A stretch of 64,000 nt of DNA from Streptomyces violaceusniger (lineage in GTDB: Bacteria > Actinomycetota > Actinomycetes > Streptomycetales > Streptomycetaceae): contig BJHW01000001.1 in assembly GCA_005405945.1 (NCBI GenBank), positions 8,432,001 through 8,496,000 on the forward strand. Reading direction: 5' to 3'. The notes beneath the pieces are model-generated. The model did no database searches. It worked only from the letters and a program-made list of their open reading frames with translations, and was not told the origin of the DNA. The position numbers were made by a program, and so were the translations under genes. Numbering within the stretch: position 1 is the stretch's first letter; every line of letters begins with the position of its first letter. Shown here one piece after another: positions 35,004-43,468 of this stretch.

Positions 35004-35318
35004 CTACGTGCCGCCCGCCCCGCGAGGCTTGCGGCGGATCTTGATGTTCCGCATGTCCGTCACGCCGATCCGCAGGATCCGATGGGGGTAACCATGGGCG
35101 GTCAGCGCCGCGATGGCCCGCTCGGTCGCCTCCTGCTCACCGTCTTCCGGCTCCGCCGGAACCGCGCAGCGGAAGGTGAACGCCGAAAGGCTCCGGTCGC
35201 AGGTGAAGGTGCCCGCCTCGGTAAAGGCCACCTGGAGCGAGTCAACCGCGCCGCGCAGCGTCTCGCGGTCGTCCTCGCCCAACTCCTCGAAGGCGCCCCT
35301 GATCGTCACCCGGAACAC
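35004..35318 (-). CDS. DUF6204 family protein
   Basis: A 104-residue soluble protein. MFRVTIRGAFEELGEDDRE, FTCDRSLSAFTFRC and HRILRIGVTDMRNIKIRRK agree with my recollection of DUF6204, a small actinobacterial family. GTG 35316-35318 follows GGAGGAGC. It overlaps the end of the TetR gene by 15 bp and is almost surely cotranscribed. Its function is unknown. Confidence 0.78.
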   Translation of the reverse strand: MFRVTIRGAFEELGEDDRETLRGAVDSLQVAFTEAGTFTCDRSLSAFTFRCAVPAEPEDGEQEATERAIAALTAHGYPHRILRIGVTDMRNIKIRRKPRGAGGT

Positions 35319-35968
35319 GATCGCTCCTCCCGTCCCTCCCGTACGGCGTAGCCGAGCATCGGCGCGCCGAGCATCTCCTCGATGGCGTCGAGGAGTTCCG
35401 TCACGGCCTTGGCGATGGCGTCGGGGCGCTCTCCCGCCGTGACGCGCCGTCCGATCTCGCCGAAGATCAGTGAGTGATAGCCGCTGATCTGGGCGGCCAC
35501 CACGCGCGGCAGCGGATCCTCCGGCGCCGCGCCGGTCTCCTCGGCGAGCACGGCGGCCAGTTCGTCGTTCATCCGGTGGCCGAGCTCCTCCAGCCGGGCC
35601 AGCAGCGTGGGGGCGGCCCGCATCATCGCGAAGAACGGGCCGAAGCCCTCGGTCAGCCCCAGCGAGCGGTCGCGCCGCTCCACCTCCTCGCGCAGCCGGT
35701 CCAGCACCGCCTGGGCGGCGGACCGGCCGGGCGGGCGCTCGCGCACGATGTCGGCGAGCCGCCGCGGGGACGCCTGGTCGGGCGGCAGGACCAGATCCTC
35801 CTTGGCCGGGAAGTAGTTGTAGACGGTGTTGACGGACACCTCCGCGGCCTCGGCGACCTCGGCGACCGTGACCCGGTCGAAGCCGCGCTCCAGGAACAGG
35901 CCGGTGGCCACGTCCGCGATCCGCCGGCGCGTACGGCGCTTGTGCTTCTCCCGCAGTCCTTCGCTCAT
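35306..35968 (-). CDS. TetR-family regulator of the adjacent drug exporter
   Basis: A 220-residue repressor with helix-turn-helix RIADVATGLFLERGFDRVTV, then VAEAAEVSVNTVYNYFPAKED. The C-terminal domain carries RMNDELAAVLAEETG. It faces an ABC exporter pair divergently, with 90 bp between. TACACT lies 7 nt before the ATG (35966-35968) on the minus strand, so its mRNA may be leaderless. A palindrome in the gap is the likely operator. Such pairs normally give drug-inducible efflux. Confidence 0.88.
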   Translation of the reverse strand: MSEGLREKHKRRTRRRIADVATGLFLERGFDRVTVAEVAEAAEVSVNTVYNYFPAKEDLVLPPDQASPRRLADIVRERPPGRSAAQAVLDRLREEVERRDRSLGLTEGFGPFFAMMRAAPTLLARLEELGHRMNDELAAVLAEETGAAPEDPLPRVVAAQISGYHSLIFGEIGRRVTAGERPDAIAKAVTELLDAIEEMLGAPMLGYAVREGREERSCSG

Positions 35969-36004
35969 GGCTGTCAGTGTAGTCCGTTGTAAAGTTGAAT
36001 TTGC

Positions 36005-36018
36005 CTTAAAGCTTTAAG
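36005..36018. promoter_or_regulatory. Palindromic operator between TetR and the ABC exporter
   Basis: A perfect 14-bp palindrome, cttaaagctttaag, sits in the most AT-rich stretch of the window (35980-36035), between the divergent starts. Flanking words ttgaatttgcc and gattgcaagtt extend an imperfect dyad. It is the expected site for the TetR protein. Confidence 0.65.
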
Positions 36019-36058
36019 TCGATTGCAAGTTTGTAGCGCGTTGTGCTCTGATCGGGAC

Positions 36059-36838
36059 ATGTCCTCATCCGTCATCCGCGTTCACGGCCTCACCCGGACG
36101 TTCTCGCTGGGTAGCGGCCCCGTGCACGCCGTCCGTGGGATCGATCTGACCGTCCGCCGCGGCGAGATCCTCGGCTTCCTGGGCCCCAACGGGGCCGGTA
36201 AGACCACGACCCTGCGCATGCTCACCACCCTGCTGCCGCCCAGTGGAGGCGAGGCCGAGATCGCCGGGCGCGATCTGCTCCGCGATCCGGCGGGTGTGCG
36301 TCGGCGGATCGGCTATGTGGCCCAGTCGGGCGGCCTCGACCCAGGGTGTTCCGTACGAGAGGAGCTGGTCACCCAGGGGCGGCTGCATCTGATGTCCAAG
36401 GGCGCGGCGGCCGGGCGCGCCGATGAACTCGCCGGTGAACTCGGCCTGTCGGGGCTGATGAACCGCCCGACCGCCGCCCTTTCCGGCGGTCAGCGCCGCC
36501 GGGTGGAGATCGCGCTGGGCCTGGTCAACCGGCCTGAGGTGCTCTTCCTCGACGAGCCCACGACCGGTCTCGACCCGGGGAGCCGGGCCGAGCTGTGGGA
36601 TCTGGTGCGGCGCGTCCGTGCCGAGCACGGCACCACGGTCTTCCTCACCACCCACTACCTGGACGAGGCCGACGCGCTCGCCGACCGGATCGTGGTCGTG
36701 GACGCCGGGCGGATCGTCGCCGAGGGGACCTCCGCCGAGCTCAAGAGCCGCTATGCGGGGGATCCGGCCGCCAGTCTCCAGGACGCCTTCCTCGCGATCA
36801 CCGGCCGGGGCACGGCCGAACAGCCCCTCGCCGTCTAG
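36059..36838 (+). CDS. DrrA-type multidrug ABC transporter ATP-binding protein
   Basis: A 259-residue ATPase of the daunorubicin-resistance group. It has Walker A (LGPNGAGKTTT), Q-loop IGYVAQSGGLDP, signature LSGGQRRRVEIALGL, Walker B VLFLDEPTTGLDP and the H-loop FLTTHYLDEADALADRI. The C-terminal regulatory region includes SLQDAFLAITGRG. ATG 36059 fits the family N-terminus; the ORF upstream is non-conserved. The ABC-2 permease follows after 216 bp that hold a large inverted repeat, an unusual gap for such a pair. Confidence 0.92.
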   Translation: MSSSVIRVHGLTRTFSLGSGPVHAVRGIDLTVRRGEILGFLGPNGAGKTTTLRMLTTLLPPSGGEAEIAGRDLLRDPAGVRRRIGYVAQSGGLDPGCSVREELVTQGRLHLMSKGAAAGRADELAGELGLSGLMNRPTAALSGGQRRRVEIALGLVNRPEVLFLDEPTTGLDPGSRAELWDLVRRVRAEHGTTVFLTTHYLDEADALADRIVVVDAGRIVAEGTSAELKSRYAGDPAASLQDAFLAITGRGTAEQPLAV

Positions 36839-36847
36839 TGGGTGTCC

Positions 36848-36985
36848 GGCGGGCTGTTCCCCTCCCCGCCCCTTCCCGCAGCGCCGATTCGCGGCTCCGC
36901 CGCGTGGTGGGGCCCCGACCCAAGCCTCGGGGTCCGGGGCGGAGCCCCTGGTAGCGGGAAGGGGCGGGGAGGGGAACAGCCCGCC
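36848..36985. repeat. Perfect 32-bp inverted repeat, dispersed element copy 4, inside the exporter operon
   Basis: The arms 36848-36879 and 36954-36985 (starting ggcgggctgttcccctcccc) are exact complements over 32 bp, enclosing 74 bp with a smaller ggctccgcc hairpin. The element lies between ATPase and permease genes and would form a very stable RNA stem. The outer gtgtccggcgg and ccgccggacat words extend the dyad beyond a gap. Confidence 0.9.
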
Positions 36986-37054
36986 GCAGGCGTCACCACC
37001 CGCCGGACATCCCGTAGTGCCAGCCACGACATCCGACCCACCCAAGGGCCTCTT

Positions 37055-37807
37055 ATGACTCTCCTCGCCCACACCGGCATCGTCTTCAGCCGCTGTCTGC
37101 GCTCAACGCTTCGCTCGAAGACCAATCTCTTCTTCGGAATGCTCCAGCCGCTGCTCTTCCTCGCCCTCTTCGGTCCGCTGTTGACCGAACTCGACATGGG
37201 TGTCAGCGGATCGTCCTGGCAGACGCTGGTCCCCGGTGTGCTCGTCCAGCTCGCCCTGCTCGGGGGGTCGTACGTGGGGCTCGGTCTGCTGATGGACCGT
37301 AACCTCGGCGTACTGGACCGGATGCGGGTCACCCCGGTCAGCCCGCTGGCGCTGCTGCTGGGCCGCACCCTGCGCGATGTCGTCCAGCTGGTGGCCCAGT
37401 CGGTGCTGCTGGTGCTGCTCGGCGTGGCCTTCGGGCTGCGCGCACCGCTCCTCGGCGTGCTGCTCGGGCTGCTGTTCGTGGCCGTGCTCGCGGCGGCCCT
37501 GTCCGCGCTCTCCTACGGGCTGGCCATGAACGTCCGCACGTCCCCGGAGTTCGCCGCCATCGCCAATACGGCGGGCATGCCGCTGATGCTGCTCTCCGGG
37601 TTGCTGCTGCCGATGACCCTGGCTCCCGGGTGGCTCGCGGGCGCTTCGCGCGCCGTGCCGTTCCGCTACACGGTCGACGCGGTGCGCCAGGTGTTCCTGG
37701 GGCACTACGCCAACACCACGGTCGCCGTCGGGGCGGCCGTCACCCTGGGCCTGGCGGCGCTGTGCCTGCTGGGCGGGGCGCGGCTGTTCGGCCGGGGCCG
37801 CGGCTGA
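37055..37807 (+). CDS. ABC-2 type transporter permease (DrrB-like)
   Basis: A 250-residue membrane protein with six hydrophobic segments. FFGMLQPLLFLALFGPLLT, LGLLMDRNLGVLDRMRVTPVS (in part) and SGLLLPMTLAPGWLAGASRAV, then PFRYTVDAVRQVFLGHY, are typical of DrrB-type permeases. ATG 37055 lacks a strong ribosome site. With the ATPase it exports a lipophilic compound, controlled by the divergent TetR. Confidence 0.9.
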   Translation: MTLLAHTGIVFSRCLRSTLRSKTNLFFGMLQPLLFLALFGPLLTELDMGVSGSSWQTLVPGVLVQLALLGGSYVGLGLLMDRNLGVLDRMRVTPVSPLALLLGRTLRDVVQLVAQSVLLVLLGVAFGLRAPLLGVLLGLLFVAVLAAALSALSYGLAMNVRTSPEFAAIANTAGMPLMLLSGLLLPMTLAPGWLAGASRAVPFRYTVDAVRQVFLGHYANTTVAVGAAVTLGLAALCLLGGARLFGRGRG

Positions 37808-37846
37808 CTCAGCCGCCTTGCCGCCTCGGGGCCGTCCTTGGCCGCC

Positions 37847-38602
37847 TCAGTCGTCCTTCGCGGCCGCCTTCGCGGCGGCGCGCGGGCCGGCCGAGGTGGT
37901 CGCGGGCTTGGTCACATCCGCGACCACCTCGACCAGATCCGGGCCGTACGCCTGCGAGTTGACCACCTTCAGCAGCAGGCAGAAGGAGCCCTGCGCGCCG
38001 TACTTCCGGGCCAGCCGGGCGCGGTTGCGGACGAGGTGACGTACGGCGGCGCGATGGGTGACCGGCCGCTGACCGGCGGCCAGGAAGACCGGGCGGCTTT
38101 CCTCGCCCGCCGTCAGCCGGGCCAGCAGCACATGCTCGACCGCGCCCGGTTCCGGGCGGTAGTGGGTACCGGCGATGGTGAACATCCCCCGGTCCGTGCC
38201 GGAGTCGTCCCCCGGGTGCACGGTGACGCCCGGCAGTAGATTGGTCATATGGGCGGCGAGCCTGCGGTGCGCGGTCGGATCGCCGACGCAGAACTCGGTG
38301 CGCGCCCCAAAGCCCTGCAGCCCCGTGTCATGCGGGGCCACCTCGGCGTGCGCCCCGCAGTTCTCCACCACCGACGCCAGCCCCAGCAGCGCCAGCGCGT
38401 CATGGCGGGGGATGCTCCAGTGGGCCGAGGTGCTGTCCCGGTGGGTGACCAGCACACACTCCGAACCGTCCGGCAGACCGAAGAAGCGCTGCTCGCGGGC
38501 GCGCTTGCGGCGCGCGGACGCGGAGTGCACGGCCCAGCCGGCGGCCAGGCCCACGATCAGCGCGGCCGCGGAGGCGATCAGGTCCTGCAGCGTGTCTGTC
38601 AT
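37847..38602 (-). CDS. Membrane-anchored hypothetical protein
   Basis: A 251-residue protein with one N-terminal helix (IASAAALIVGLAAGWAVHS), a basic stop-transfer stretch and a globular domain without recognised motifs. That domain includes LALLGLASVVENCGAHAEV and the segment HLVRNRARLARKYGAQ. The tail is Ala/Lys-rich. TACGAT lies 8 nt before the ATG (38600-38602). It converges with the exporter permease. Function unknown. Confidence 0.65.
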   Translation of the reverse strand: MTDTLQDLIASAAALIVGLAAGWAVHSASARRKRAREQRFFGLPDGSECVLVTHRDSTSAHWSIPRHDALALLGLASVVENCGAHAEVAPHDTGLQGFGARTEFCVGDPTAHRRLAAHMTNLLPGVTVHPGDDSGTDRGMFTIAGTHYRPEPGAVEHVLLARLTAGEESRPVFLAAGQRPVTHRAAVRHLVRNRARLARKYGAQGSFCLLLKVVNSQAYGPDLVEVVADVTKPATTSAGPRAAAKAAAKDD

Positions 38603-38762
38603 GGCCGCGCATCGTAGCGGCCGGCCGGGTACACGTTCGAGCGTACGGATGAACGAGCGCCGAAACGGACACCTGAACGGATGGGGGACCGATCCACCCC
38701 TGTTGGGGGTGCGTGGCTCGCGGGTAGGCTCCGGCCCCTGTCGTTTCGCTTGGAGGTCACGG

Positions 38763-40681
38763 ATGGGGCACGCCGCACGACCAGCCGCATCGTCAACCAG
38801 GTCCACCACCGCCGCATCCGCCGGGTCCGCCGCGGCGGCCGTCCGCCGCCGGTTGCCCGCGCTCGCGGCCGCGGCCGGAATGGTCGCGGTGCTGGGCGTC
38901 GCCCCGGCCGGTGCCGCCGGGCACGGGAGCGCCGGCACGGGCGCTCCCGCCAAGACGGCCGCCAAGGGCGCTCCCGCCAAGACGCCCGTGGCCGTCGGCT
39001 ACGGCGGCGCGGTCTCCAGCGTGGACCCCGACGCCTCGGCGGCCGGGATCGACGTGCTGCGGCACGGCGGCAACGCGGTGGACGCGGCGGTGGCGACCGC
39101 CGCGGCGCTCGGGGTCACCGAGCCGTACTCGGCCGGTGTCGGCGGCGGCGGATACTTCGTCTACTACAACGCTAAGCGGCACAAGGTCTACACCCTCGAC
39201 GGCCGCGAGACCGCGCCCCGCAGCGCGGACCAGAAGCTCTTCCTCGGCAAGGACGGCAAACCGCTGCCGTTCGCCGACGCCGTCACCAGCGGGCTGAGCG
39301 TCGGCACCCCCGGCACCCCGCCACCTGGAACGACGCACTGAAGGACTGGGGCACCCGATCGCTGGGGCAGGTGCTGAAGCCCGCCGAGCGGCTGGCCCGC
39401 GACGGGTTCACGGTCGACCCGACCTTCCGTCAGCAGACCGCCGACAACCAGGCCCGTTTCAAGGACTTCCCGGCCACCGCCAAGCTCTTCCTGCCCGGTG
39501 GCGAGCCCCCGGCGGTCGGCTCGACCTTCCGCAACCCCGACCTCGCCCGTACCTATGCGCTGCTGGCCGAGAAGGGCGTCGGCGCCATCTACAAGGGCGA
39601 GCTGGGCCGCGACATCGTCGACACCGTGCGCAAGCCGCCCGTCGACCCGAAGGCGCAGCGCGTCGTGCGCGCGGGCGATCTGACCGCCGAGGACCTGCGC
39701 TCCTACGCAACGAAGCGGCAGGCCCCGACCCGGACCGACTACCGCGGTCTGGACGTGTACGGCATGGCGCCCTCGTCCTCCGGCGGCACGAGCGTCGCCG
39801 AGGCGCTCAACATCCTGGAGAAGACCGACCTCTCCAAGCTCAGCGACGTCGACTATCTGCACCGCTACATCGAGGCCAGCCGGATAGCCTTCGCCGACCG
39901 GGGCCGCTGGGTCGGCGACCCCGCCGCCGAGGACGTCCCCACCAAGGGGCTCACCTCACAGCGGTTCGCCGACTCCCGGGCCTGCCTGATCAAGGACGAC
40001 GCGGTGCTCAAGAGCCCGGTACCGCCCGGTGACCCGAACAACCCGGCCGGGCCCGGCTCCTGCGACACCCGGGGCCACGCCGCCCCGACCACGTACGAGG
40101 GCGAGAACACCACGCATCTCACGGTCGCCGACAAGTGGGGCAACGTCGTGGCCTACACCCTCACCATCGAGCAGACCGGCGGCAGCGGGATCACCGTCCC
40201 CGGCCGTGGCTTCCTGCTCAACAACGAGCTGACCGACTTCTCCTTCGCGCCCGCCGACCCCGCCGTCCACGACCCGAACCTGCCGGGCCCAGGAAAGCGG
40301 CCGCGCTCGTCCATGTCGCCGACGATCGTGCTGGACGGCCACAAGCCGGTGCTGGCGCTGGGCTCCCCGGGCGGGGCGACCATCATCACCACCGTGCTCC
40401 AGACCCTGCTGAACCATCTCGACCGGGGCATGCCGCTGGTCGACGCGATCGCCGCACCGCGCGCCAGCCAGCGCAACGCGGCCCAGACGGAGCTGGAACC
40501 GGGGCTGTGGAACGGCCCGGAGCGCGCCAAGCTGGAGGCGCTCGGCCACTCCTTCAAGCAGAACCCCGAGATCGGGGCGGCCACCGGGGTGCAGCGGCTG
40601 TCCGGCGGACGGTGGCTGGCGGCGGCCGAGACCGAACGGCGGGGCGGCGGCTCGGCGATGGTGGTGAGCCCGAAGCGCTGA
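38763..40681 (+). CDS. ggt: Gamma-glutamyltransferase (frameshifted as sequenced)
   Basis: A secreted Ntn-hydrolase of about 639 residues after repair that transfers or hydrolyses gamma-glutamyl groups, for example on glutathione. The signal peptide is followed by a GAPAKTAAKGAPAKTP repeat. Core motifs are AGIDVLRHGGNAVDAAVA, YSAGVGGGGYFVYYN and DGRETAPRSA. ENTTHLTVADKWGNVVAYTL holds the nucleophile Thr that starts the small subunit, and SMSPTIVLDGHKPVLALGSPGG follows. A lost C near 39322 breaks the frame; repair gives GTPATWNDALKDWG. ATG 38763 follows TTGGAGG by 8 nt. Confidence 0.9.
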
Positions 40682-40696
40682 CCAGGTACGGCGACG

Positions 40697-40731
40697 GTAC
40701 GGCGGGCTGAAGGTTCCGCAGCCCGCCGTAC
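40697..40731. terminator. Bidirectional hairpin between ggt and the isochorismatase-like gene
   Basis: A perfect 12-bp stem (gtacggcgggct / agcccgccgtac) with an 11-nt loop between convergent genes. A partial copy of gtacggcg lies just before it. Confidence 0.75.
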
Positions 40732-40740
40732 CCCCGTCCA

Positions 40741-41298
40741 TCAGCCCAGCAGGCCGATGATCGCGTCCGTGGAGTCCGTCTCGCCGAGCCGGGGGAAGAT
40801 CTTCTCGACGCTGTTGCGGTGCGCCTCCGCGTCCATGTCGGTCATGGCGTCGGTCGCGAGGGTCACGTGATACCCGTGCGCGTACGCCCCACGGGCCGTG
40901 GACTCCACCCCGATGCTCGTGGCGATGCCGCCGAGCACCACCTGGGTCACCCCGCGGCGGCGCAGCTGGAGGTCGAGGTCGGTGCCGTGGAAGGCGCCCC
41001 AGGTGTGCTTGGTGACCACGATGTCGCCGTCCTCGCGGCCCAGTTCCGGCGCGAGGTCGGCGAAGTCGGCCGGGAACTCCCCGCCGCCCCCGCCCCGCTG
41101 CGCCTCGGTGCGGCCCGGAGCCCCGGCCACCACCCGGACCAGGACGACCGGCAGCCCGCGCTTGCGGAAGGCGGCGGCCAGCCGGGCGCCGCGCTCGACG
41201 ACCTCGGCGGTGGGGTGGACGGTGGGCAGTCCGGTGATGCCCTTCTGGAGGTCGACGAGGACCAGGGCGGTGTTCGGGTCGAGCGCGGTGGCGGGCAC
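40741..41298 (-). CDS. Isochorismatase-like hydrolase lacking the usual catalytic Cys
   Basis: A 185-residue cysteine-hydrolase fold protein. ALVLVDLQKGI gives the first catalytic Asp, VVTKHTWGAFHGTDLD the Lys, and LGGIATSIGVESTARGAYAHG the nucleophile loop. At the position that holds Cys in nicotinamidases and carbamoylases the sequence has Gly (SIGVE). Gly here is known in true isochorismatases, so an Asp-based vinyl-ether hydrolysis is possible. The start at 41298 is a GTG after CAGGAGG. It lies upstream of ggt's terminator and near, but not coupled to, the MFS gene. Confidence 0.85.
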   Translation of the reverse strand: MPATALDPNTALVLVDLQKGITGLPTVHPTAEVVERGARLAAAFRKRGLPVVLVRVVAGAPGRTEAQRGGGGGEFPADFADLAPELGREDGDIVVTKHTWGAFHGTDLDLQLRRRGVTQVVLGGIATSIGVESTARGAYAHGYHVTLATDAMTDMDAEAHRNSVEKIFPRLGETDSTDAIIGLLG

Positions 41299-41350
41299 GG
41301 TGCCTCCTGGGGTGGGTCTGCGGGGCGTATGAGGGAACGGAAGGTGGCGG

Positions 41351-42847
41351 TCAGGCGCGGGTGCGGGCGCGGCCGCGCAGGGCCCGGTCGGCGGCGGTCA
41401 GCACCAGCACCGCGAGGCTGAGCGCACCCGCCACCATGGCGATGCCGTGCAGCCCGGCGGCGGTCGCCCGCTGCCCGTAGAAGAGCCCGATCAGCCCGGC
41501 GGCGGTGATCGCGCCCAGGTACTGCGAGGTGCGCTGGAGCCCGGCCGCCGCGCCGACGCTGTCCGGCGGGGCCTGGGTGTAGACGGCGGCCTGGTTGCCG
41601 GTCGAGGACAGCCCCTGCGGCAGCCCGAAGAGGACCGCGGCCAGCAGCAGCGCGACCAGCGGGGTGGACTCGTCGGCGAGCAGCAGCACCCCGCTCCCGG
41701 CGGCGAGCAGGACGGCCGCGAGGACGAGCGGCGCGTAGATGCCCTTCGTCCGGGCGCCGAGCAGGGAGCACACGGCGGCCGCGCCCGACATGGGCAGCAT
41801 GATCAGGCCCGCGTGGGAGGCGGAGTAGCCGTGCCCCTCCTCCAGCCACTGCGCGTAGCCGTACATGACCATGTAGATGACCAGGTACGCCGTGCCGTGC
41901 CGGAGGTAGGTGAGGGCGAGGGAGCGGTTGCGGCCGATCATCCGCAGATCGATGAAGGGGCGGGGGCGGCGCAGCTGCCACCAGGTCAGCACGCCGGCGA
42001 GCACCAGGACGACGGGCAGCAGCGCCCAGTTGGGCCGCTCCAGGTCCATCAGGAAGATCATGAGGGTGGTGAGGGTGGCGGTGAACAGCGCGATCCCGAG
42101 CGGATCGAACGCCGCGCCCGCCGTCTGGGCCCCGGCGCCCGCCGTCCGGGCCCCGGCGCCCGCCGCGCCGCCGTCCTCCCCGCTCGCCACGCGGGTCCTG
42201 GGGAGCCAGAGCAGCGCGAGCGCGATGCCGATGAGTGCCAGCGGCACATTGACCGCGAAGATCGCCCGCCATCCGGCCGTCGCGGTGAGCACCCCGCCCA
42301 GCACCGGTCCGACCGCCGCGCTGCCGAGCGAGGCGAGCGAGAGCCGGCCGAGCACGGGGCGCGGCGTCTCGCGCCCGGTGGCGAAGGACTGGGCGCGCAG
42401 CAGCGCCATCGCCGCCGGATAGGCCGCGGACGTACCGATGCCGAGCAGCACCCGCGAGGCGATCAGCCAGCCGAACGCGGGAGCGAGCGCGCCCACCAGC
42501 CCGGCGGCGCACACCACGAGCAGCCCGGAGAGGAAGACCCGGCGCGGACCGAGCAGATCCGCGAGCCGCCCCATCGCGGGCTGCGCCACTGCGCTGGCGA
42601 GGTAGAGGGAGGCCACCAGCCAGGCCGTCTGGGCGGCGCCGACCCCGAAGTCGTGGCCGATGGCCACCAGGCCGGTGGCGATCATCGTGGAGTTGACGGG
42701 GTTGAGGACCGAACCGATGAGCAGCGGGGCCATCAGCCGGGGGCCGAAGGGATCGGCGGGGGCATGGCTCCCGCCCGTCGCCCCGCCCGTCGCCCCGGCT
42801 GTCGTCCCGGCCGCCGGTATGGCGGGCTTTCCCACGGCGTCGGTCAT
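41351..42847 (-). CDS. MFS transporter (DHA2-like drug exporter)
   Basis: A 498-residue transporter with 12-14 helices. NPVNSTMIATGLVAIGHDF, WLVASLYLASAVAQPAMGRLAD, SRVLLGIGTSAAYPAAMALL and GPVLGGVLTATAGWRAIF (motif C region) mark the drug:H+ antiporter group. The central loop carries a GARTAGAGAQTAGA duplication. ATG 42845-42847 overlaps the MarR stop (ATGA), so the regulator and exporter are one transcriptional unit. Confidence 0.9.
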   Translation of the reverse strand: MTDAVGKPAIPAAGTTAGATGGATGGSHAPADPFGPRLMAPLLIGSVLNPVNSTMIATGLVAIGHDFGVGAAQTAWLVASLYLASAVAQPAMGRLADLLGPRRVFLSGLLVVCAAGLVGALAPAFGWLIASRVLLGIGTSAAYPAAMALLRAQSFATGRETPRPVLGRLSLASLGSAAVGPVLGGVLTATAGWRAIFAVNVPLALIGIALALLWLPRTRVASGEDGGAAGAGARTAGAGAQTAGAAFDPLGIALFTATLTTLMIFLMDLERPNWALLPVVLVLAGVLTWWQLRRPRPFIDLRMIGRNRSLALTYLRHGTAYLVIYMVMYGYAQWLEEGHGYSASHAGLIMLPMSGAAAVCSLLGARTKGIYAPLVLAAVLLAAGSGVLLLADESTPLVALLLAAVLFGLPQGLSSTGNQAAVYTQAPPDSVGAAAGLQRTSQYLGAITAAGLIGLFYGQRATAAGLHGIAMVAGALSLAVLVLTAADRALRGRARTRA

Positions 42848-43305
42848 TCCTGGACCAGTCGCTTGAGGAGGTCGGTGGCCTCGGCGAGGGTGCGGCGCTC
42901 CTCGGCGTCGAGGCGGGTGTCGATCGCGTCGAGCAGCCAGCTCTGCTTGGCCTGCCGTACGGAGGTGATCGCCTGCCGCCCCCGCTCGGTGCTCGAGAAG
43001 ACCACCTGGCGTCCGTCGGTGGGGTGCGGGGCCCGCTGCACCAGCTCCTGCTCCTCCAGCGCCGCCAGGATCATGCGCATCGACTGCGGCCGGACCAGCT
43101 CGGCGCGGGCCAGCGCGGCGGTGGTGGCCGGCCCGTCGTTGGAGAGCCGGCTGAGCACGGCGCGCTGGGAGGGGGTGAGCGCCCCCTGCGAAGAGGCCGC
43201 CCGCATGCGGCGCATCAGCTGGGTGACGACGCCGGCGAGGTCGACGGCGAGGTGCTCCTCCGGCCGTGGGTCGGCCGCGATGGGCGTTCGATCATGCGGG
43301 GTCAT
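42844..43305 (-). CDS. MarR-family regulator of the MFS exporter
   Basis: A 153-residue winged-helix regulator. LTPSQRAVLSRLSNDGPATT, LVRPQSMRMILAALEEQELV and the wing RAPHPTDGRQVVFSSTERG are canonical. ATG 43303-43305 has no ribosome site, but TATGCT ends exactly 6 nt before it, so a leaderless mRNA is expected. A 26-bp palindrome lies over the promoter. It is coupled to the MFS gene. Confidence 0.9.
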   Translation of the reverse strand: MTPHDRTPIAADPRPEEHLAVDLAGVVTQLMRRMRAASSQGALTPSQRAVLSRLSNDGPATTAALARAELVRPQSMRMILAALEEQELVQRAPHPTDGRQVVFSSTERGRQAITSVRQAKQSWLLDAIDTRLDAEERRTLAEATDLLKRLVQE

Positions 43306-43311
43306 GGTGAG

Positions 43312-43351
43312 AGCATAGGAAATCGACAGGCAAACTTGCAAGTTTGCCTGT
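43312..43351 (-). promoter_or_regulatory. MarR promoter with a 26-bp perfect palindromic operator
   Basis: The sequence from 43326 to 43351, built on caaacttgcaagtttg, is a perfect 26-bp palindrome. On the minus strand TTGCAA within it, an 18-bp spacer and TATGCT form a promoter, so the operator covers the -35 box. A MarR dimer bound there would block its own operon and perhaps the divergent gene at 43469. Confidence 0.8.
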
Positions 43352-43468
43352 TGTGTGCGGAGCAGGAAAAGCGCCCGTAGCACAGCCGTAACCGGTCCCG
43401 TAACACGCAGGGTGTCCAATGCGTGGCCTCGGGTTGCGCATCGTCCATCGTCCGAGGGAGGGGTGGCC

